64,000 nt of DNA from Sipunculus nudus (taxonomy: Eukaryota; Annelida; Sipuncula; Golfingiida; Sipunculidae): the NCBI GenBank assembly GCA_026874595.1, contig CM049306.1, positions 83,354,142 through 83,418,141 of the forward strand, read 5' to 3'. The notes beneath the pieces are model-generated. The model was given only the letters and a program-made list of their open reading frames with translations. It did no database searches and was not told where the DNA came from. Each line of letters begins with the position of its first letter. Position 1 is the first letter of the stretch. Both the position numbers and the translations under genes were made by a program. This document shows positions 59,060-64,000 of the stretch, piece after piece.

Positions 59060-59655
59060 AACTGTACTTTTTGAAAGATGAAACCATATATTGGATGTCG
59101 GTACCCTGATTAGGAATTTTATTTCTTCGGTGTTGATGTATATACAAACAAAATCTGTTCGAAGATGGGTGACCTTGACTTATTTCTCGACGTTTTAGAG
59201 CGAATTATAGAAAATAACCGGCGTGTGTTAAAATTTACCATGTGAGGAGGATATCTCCAAAAGTATTCAACACAGAAATTTCATTTCTTTGGTGCTGATA
59301 CATATCAACAAAATCTCGGTCAAGTTCCAAGATGGATGACCCAAGGTCACAGAGCTTATAATAGAAAAAAAACTTAGGAGCTTATTTCTAAGGAACCACT
59401 GGATGGATTGTTTTGGAATATGGAATGGTCATTGGCCTTGATAATCTCGAAAGTGCTGCATGACTCACAAAGACTGGGGCCAGACTTACAAAGTTCATAC
59501 CTCTCTAGTTCCAATTCACAACTTGAACAAAAGACATATGTACAGATATACATCCATGTGAGAACAAATATTACATGAATACTTGTTACTGTCACCACCC
59601 ATAAATACTGCTCTTTTGGCTGAGGGCTTTTGTCAGCTTTTGCTGATATTCTAGT
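59060..59655 (-). mobile_element. Family B non-autonomous element, copy 3, truncated
   Basis: Read on the minus strand from 59655 it begins ACTAGAATATCAGCAAAAGC then TGACAAAAGCCCTCAGCC, as in copy 2. The body includes GGTCACCCATCTTCGAAC-like segments and AGATATCC. The characteristic GGACGGACAGAC end is missing. Confidence 0.7.
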
Positions 59656-60780
59656 ATTTTTCTGTAATTAATGACTGAGCGAGCAATGTTGATCTCTATC
59701 TCGTCTACGTCTAAACAAGAAATGCCGTACGGTCAGGAAATATCTGTTTATTATAAAAGCTATTAATAAAATGAAATAAATTTACAAAGGCAGTTAAAAA
59801 GAAACACATCCAAAAAAATACAGTCGCTTATATGTTATGCCTGTTCTGATCAGCTGTGGCCGGTAGAAACGATGCGTCAGACACCTCGCAAAACCCTGTC
59901 ATGATCGCCACAGAACTGACGAAATCACGCAATTCTTGTAATACCAAACATCTGATTTGTGGAGATCATGCGTTACACATCGTCAGTTGCAGATTTCATT
60001 AAATAGGCCCACTTCATTTGCTTGATATAGGCCTACTCACGGTGCCACCATGAGTGTTGCTGAAAAATTATAACCAGCGTAAGCGACACAATGTCAGTGA
60101 ACATTTTCCCACCAAAACAGTGATGAATGAAGTCATATGGGGTGAACTTTTACTACGGACCTCTTATCGGCTCTCTGGCTATGATGCGTGACCGCTCCGC
60201 CAATCACAAGAACGTTTGCGTGGGCCAGGCACGTGTTTATGCAAATCAACGTGTCACATGGTTTAAATGCCAACATTGGTCAGTTGACAGTATGAATGTC
60301 GAGAGAAGTTTCATTTAATCAGTTAATGCGACAGCGGTAAGCTTCCGCTTTATTTGAAATCAAATAAGAACCATTTCTAATTGCTCAATATTTTTTTTCA
60401 GCCTGTTTCACCAGAACAACGAAATTTGATGGCGGTTTCCCGGCAGTTTTTCTACTCTCGCCCACGTGTGTAGCGATCGTTCCACGTGTATATATATAGG
60501 CACAACCTGACTAATTGTTAGGGCTCAAATTAAACGATCCGCGATGTTGGGTAATACCTTTCATTATGGAAATTAAGTGCATCTAAAAATGTAATAGAAG
60601 GACTATTTTTCTAGCACATGAAGGCAGATTTTTACGGGCCCAGGTGCTTGTGGCAGATCATATAAAAATATTAATTTGCAGATATGTAAAAAAAAAATTC
60701 CAGCCGCAGCCAAAAATCACGACCGGCCGGGTTAGCCCCAACACAGAACTTTTTAAGGATGGCCTTAGGTAAAAGTCACA
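59656..60780. other. Exportin-7 intron 1, CpG-richer patch without a recognised gene
   Basis: The segment around 59830-60480 is less AT-rich than its surroundings (ACCGGCCGGGTTAGC near 60720, GCCCACGTGTGTAGCGATCG near 60460). No exon or family recognised. It could be an internal regulatory island or an old insertion. Confidence 0.3.
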
Positions 60781-61140
60781 TGACCCATTTATTTAAAAAA
60801 AAGATTATGGCTGCATTTTAAGCCAAGCTTTTCATCCCAAACCTTCCATCTTGCACATATTGCTCAAACATTTTATCCAAAACATTCCATCTTTTACACT
60901 TTGCTTACCTGCCTAATGTGGAGGGAATCTGTAGATTCTGAAGTTTCCTAGTCCGCGGTCAACATCACTTTTTTCAAAGATTGCTAAGATAATCTAAAAT
61001 CTGTAGGATAGTAACTTCTCAAATTTTTGGTCACAAGATCATTGGTTAGGTCACCGGAACCACATTTTGAAAAAGATAATAAATATCCTTAATGTTAAAT
61101 TCAGTTGAGCGTCGAGACCCATAGGCCCCTAGTTTGTTTC
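60780..61140 (+). mobile_element. Fragment of the AGGTCA-array repeat
   Basis: TTTCATCCCAAACCTTCCAT recurs here, and the fragment ends near GTTGAGCGTCGAGACCCATA, the tail seen at 55118. Confidence 0.5.
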
Positions 61141-61617
61141 AAGTTCCCAGTGAGTCTGCTTGCTTGCTTTTTCATTTCCTCAAATGTATCTACATTAAGG
61201 ACCTACTGCACATCTCTTTATTTTGAAATAAATTTGTATATTTAAATTTAAATGAACCTTTCCTTTCTGTAAGGCCAACCTCTTATAAGAATAGTACCAA
61301 AAAAGTTTGATTTGCATAATTGCATTGACTCATGGGTTTGTTGTATACCCCTGTATTCATTAAATAAACTAGCATATTACAAATTCTTGAATTTTGACAA
61401 GTACAGCCACAGGATACACACACTTGCGTAGCAACTGATAGATGGCACTGCAATAGACCCCTTGCAAAAATTGGAATGTGAGAAATGACCCCTTGGGACA
61501 CACTTCACATGGTTCCGGAAATGGGCTTTTCCGAGGTATGGCCACAGAAAAGTTGACCTACAAAAAAAGATTAAGTGCCACCACCATCAATAATAATATA
61601 GATTTGTTTGTTTTTAG

Positions 61618-61764
61618 GAGCTTGTCCAGCTGGAGGTGTTATGCAAACAGTTATACGAGACAGCTGATCCTGCTCTGCGTGCTGAGGCAGAGAAAACTCT
61701 GGTCCAGTTTGCTAACTCACCAGACTGCCTCAGCAAATGTCAGCTGTTACTTGAGAGGGGAGAT
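61618..61764 (+). CDS. XPO7: Exportin-7, coding exon 2 (importin-beta N-terminal domain)
   Basis: TTGTTTTTAG precedes and GAT|GTAAGT closes a 147-bp exon in phase 0. It encodes [40 protein letters not shown] and CQLLLERGD. Human exportin-7 has [19 protein letters not shown] and [16 protein letters not shown] at the same place, a near-identical match. This is the first HEAT-repeat region (importin-beta N-terminal domain), which contacts Ran-GTP. Exportin-7 is a nuclear transport receptor of the karyopherin-beta family moving cargo through the nuclear pore. Confidence 0.97.
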
Positions 61765-62192
61765 GTAAGTATTCCATCAGCTTTTAACAAAATGCCTGCA
61801 ATGTTTGTGATGTTAAGTGTGAATATACATAATTTAGATCAAATGGAAAATCTTTGCATAGATGAACAGGAACTTGATCACCCATATCCTACTTTTCTTA
61901 AGGAAGTAATTTTCATGAATTCCTCTGATCAAGCCTGTAATACAAATTTAATTTTCTTGATTTTAGACATCAAGTCTGCATCTTTTTGTAATATATTGTT
62001 ATTTATGTAAAATATCTAGTCTTGTTGGTAAGCACAAGTTTCCTGTATTACTAAAATAGCATTGTTGAGTTATGAATCCTTTTTCTTAAATTATTAATAC
62101 AAATACATTTAAACTCAAATTATCAATGATATTTGAGAGCATATGTATATATTTTACCGCAAAATGTTTTTCTTTACTTCTCTAATTAACAG
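61765..62192. other. Exportin-7 intron 2
   Basis: 428-bp AT-rich intron with strong ends (GTAAGT ... TTAACAG). Nothing else recognised. Confidence 0.85.
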
Positions 62193-62286
62193 TCACCATA
62201 TGCTCAGCTGCTAGCAGCTACGACATTGACAAAGTTAGTGTCCAGAGCCAACTTGACATTACCACTGGAACAAAGATTACAGATGA
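62193..62286 (+). CDS. XPO7: Exportin-7, coding exon 3
   Basis: After CTAATTAACAG the 94-bp exon encodes SPYAQLLAATTLTKLVSRAN then LTLPLEQRLQM, plus one base (phase 1), closing ATGA|GTAAGT. Human exportin-7 reads [20 protein letters not shown] and PLPLEQRIDI here, so register and spacing are right. The expected next residues begin with Arg, which the leftover A can start. The following exon lies beyond the right edge; nothing resembling it is present up to 64000. The exons in the window give 85 residues of a protein normally close to 1,090. Confidence 0.96.
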
Positions 62287-62506
62287 GTAAGTGGTATCTT
62301 AAGTCTGTGGGACATTATAATGGTGACATTCCATCACTTTAATGTTTTTCAGATGCCCTCATTTGCTTAAAGAATTCTGCATTTCTGTAAATGTTTTGTT
62401 TAATATGTTTTAACTTGTAACAAGTGTCAACAGTGTCCTCAGAATAGACAGTGAGTGAGAGTTTGATTGTTGAATGTCAGCTGCTGATAGTAAAGCATTT
62501 GATTGA

Positions 62507-62860
62507 ACCTGTGAGCTTATGTGAATGGTGTGGCATCATCCATCATCTGTATGCTTTAGACCCATTCTTTCTCATAATCAGCAGGAACTAGCATCAACAA
62601 ATTTTTATGCAAAAAATAAGTCATCTAAACTTTTTTCTGCTATTTGCATTGACTTAGATTTTATAGGGAGAAAGCTTTAAAAAAAAACTTCTTCTCAAAA
62701 ACTGTCCAGCCAAATTGTTCAATTTTTCAAGAAATCTCTCTCAAGTTTGTTCATATGGTTCCAGTTTGATGATTTCCAGGAAGCTGAACTTGGTCATTTG
62801 GCCAAAAAAGCATACTAAAATAACAATCCTGGGAAAGGGTTGGAGCTATCATCACCTGAT
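62507..62860 (+). mobile_element. Family D repeat, uninterrupted copy
   Basis: The head is GAACCTGTGAGCTTATGTGA, then GGAACTAGCATCAAC, the unsplit site AAGTCATCTAAAC (62618-62630) and GATTTTATAGGGAGAAAGCT. This is the natural empty site for the hAT-like element at 55289. Confidence 0.75.
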
Positions 62861-62959
62861 TTTGCTTTAAATAGGCACACAATATTATTCTAAACATTTT
62901 TGAGAAAAAAATCTTATGAATATGTCAGCATGAAAAAGCATAGTAGCTTAAGTCTCTCA

Positions 62960-63425
62960 ATATGTGTGGGCTTTCTTGTACACAAGACTGGTGTCGACAA
63001 TGATTTTGCAGAGTGTATGTTCCTGCTTATTTCTCCGGGGGAATTGATATATCAGCCTGAAATTGTGCATATCTTAACATCTCAGATAGCTTTGTCTACA
63101 CAAGACTGGTGGCGCCACCTACAATAATTTTTGCAGAGTGTATGTCCCTACTTGTTTCTCAGGAGTGATTGGACATGTCAGCCTGAAATTGTGCATGTCC
63201 ATGCATCTTATATAATTTCATTGTATTAAAGACTTGTGGCACCACCTGCACTTATTTTTGGGTTTTCATGCATCTGTTCACATAGCTCTAGAGTGATTTT
63301 AAGTATCTGAATAGAATTTTGCATGTCCATACATCTTTTATGGCTTTCTCATTCACAAGACTGGTGGCTCCTCCTACAATAATTTTTATGTTGTGTTCAT
63401 CCATGCCAGTATTTTAGGAGTGATG
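62960..63425 (+). mobile_element. Family C repeat, copy 3
   Basis: Three to four units with CAGCCTGAAATTGTGCAT, ACAAGACTGGTGGCGCCACC and TACAATAATTTTTG. The hairpin tail is absent. It lies in exportin-7 intron 3. Confidence 0.7.
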
Positions 63426-64000
63426 TTTGTGTTATTAGTGCTTGTACTTGGGTTCAAAATATTTAGTACTTGCCTTGTATATGTACAGTCACACATGTTT
63501 TTGAAAATTAATCAAGTACTCTTCCAGTTGTAAAGCATATTATCTTCAAGCATTATATCTGATGTATATCCCATTGCACAGGTTTATATTAGGCCTGTAG
63601 GCCTTGTTTATTCATTAAATATAATGATTGAAATGACAGTACTCTTATATTCCATTCAAAGAAATGAATTATACAATAAATTTGTCAAGTCAAAAAGAAT
63701 GTTAAACTCTGTAGCTTTGCAATCTGCAATTTTCATAATTTATGATATGTGCATTGTGCAAATATCTTTATTGGACAGTCCCCCGCCCCCTCCCCCCCCC
63801 CCCCCCCCGACATGCTTAACCAAAAGTTTGAAAAATCATAAGCTGGTGTATTGTATTAAATTTTACATACTAATGTCAGTAGTGTGAAAATATTCTTACA
63901 CTTGATTCATTTGTAAAAGAATATAAAAAATTAACCTGTTGTAAGATAACAGTTCATTCTGTTGGTCCAGTGGTTTTGTGGCTGCTGATCTTTATTTCTG
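63426..64000. other. Exportin-7 intron 3 up to the window edge
   Basis: Non-coding. A CCCCCGCCCCCTCCCCC tract with a long poly-C lies at 63780-63808. No exon recognised. Confidence 0.5.

Noticed and set aside
62287-64000. Search for the fourth exportin-7 coding exon
   Set aside because: No segment encoding the expected RNYVLNYL-type continuation with splice sites was found; it probably lies past the right edge.

Overview
The window is animal nuclear DNA. It is AT-rich, its genes are split into short GT..AG exons separated by multi-kilobase introns, and its intergenic and intronic space is filled with interspersed repeats. Many of these repeats end in GACGGACGGACAGAC-type runs or short hairpins. 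I know that style from bivalve and other mollusc genomes, so a mollusc is my best guess. This is inference; no barcode gene is present.

Two host genes are supported. On the minus strand the first five coding exons of a prominin (CD133-family) gene run from the start codon at 25692 leftward to 3354, and the rest lies beyond the left edge. Together they encode about 259 residues: signal peptide, two membrane segments, the cysteine-rich cytoplasmic loop and the start of the first large extracellular loop. On the plus strand the first three coding exons of exportin-7 (XPO7/RanBP16) lie at 50590-50604, 61618-61764 and 62193-62286. They encode the importin-beta-like N-terminus, and the gene continues past the right edge. 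The two genes are divergent, with about 25 kb between their start codons.

That gap holds a nested transposon cluster. (a) A 4.86 kb hAT element (29284-34139) has near-intact terminal inverted repeats and a two-exon transposase broken by one 1-bp frameshift. (b) A relic of a Ulp1-like cysteine protease plus PHD-finger protein lies at 34290-35059. (c) An old element with a coding relic at 36815-38800 is flanked on both sides by clusters of a GTGATTCCGTCAC motif (36209-36800 and 46019-46402). (d) Inserted into (c) is a 6.56 kb element (38808-45367) with long inverted repeats and a TAA target duplication. It carries one spliced gene that joins a DDE-like transposase, a FEN1/XPG-like nuclease and a C-terminal eight-cysteine finger. 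This layout fits the Academ superfamily. The gene has five in-frame stops and one frameshift but is otherwise remarkably complete.

The introns hold several recognisable repeat families. Family A (16042-17737) has terminal hairpins and a 180-bp tandem array. Family B is present in three copies, one nested in A. Family C consists of about 150-bp units with GGCGCCACCT. Family D begins at CCTGTGAGCTTATGTGATGG, and one copy is split by a 1-kb hAT-like element carrying a BED finger. Another group begins with an AGCTCAGCTGAC hairpin. There are also a LINE reverse-transcriptase remnant, a 500-bp foldback palindrome, a 29-bp minisatellite, a 373-bp insert with a 15-bp target duplication, and many (TA)n and poly-C/poly-G tracts. 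No tRNA, rRNA or CRISPR was recognised. Splice sites were chosen by eye from consensus plus protein-family continuity.
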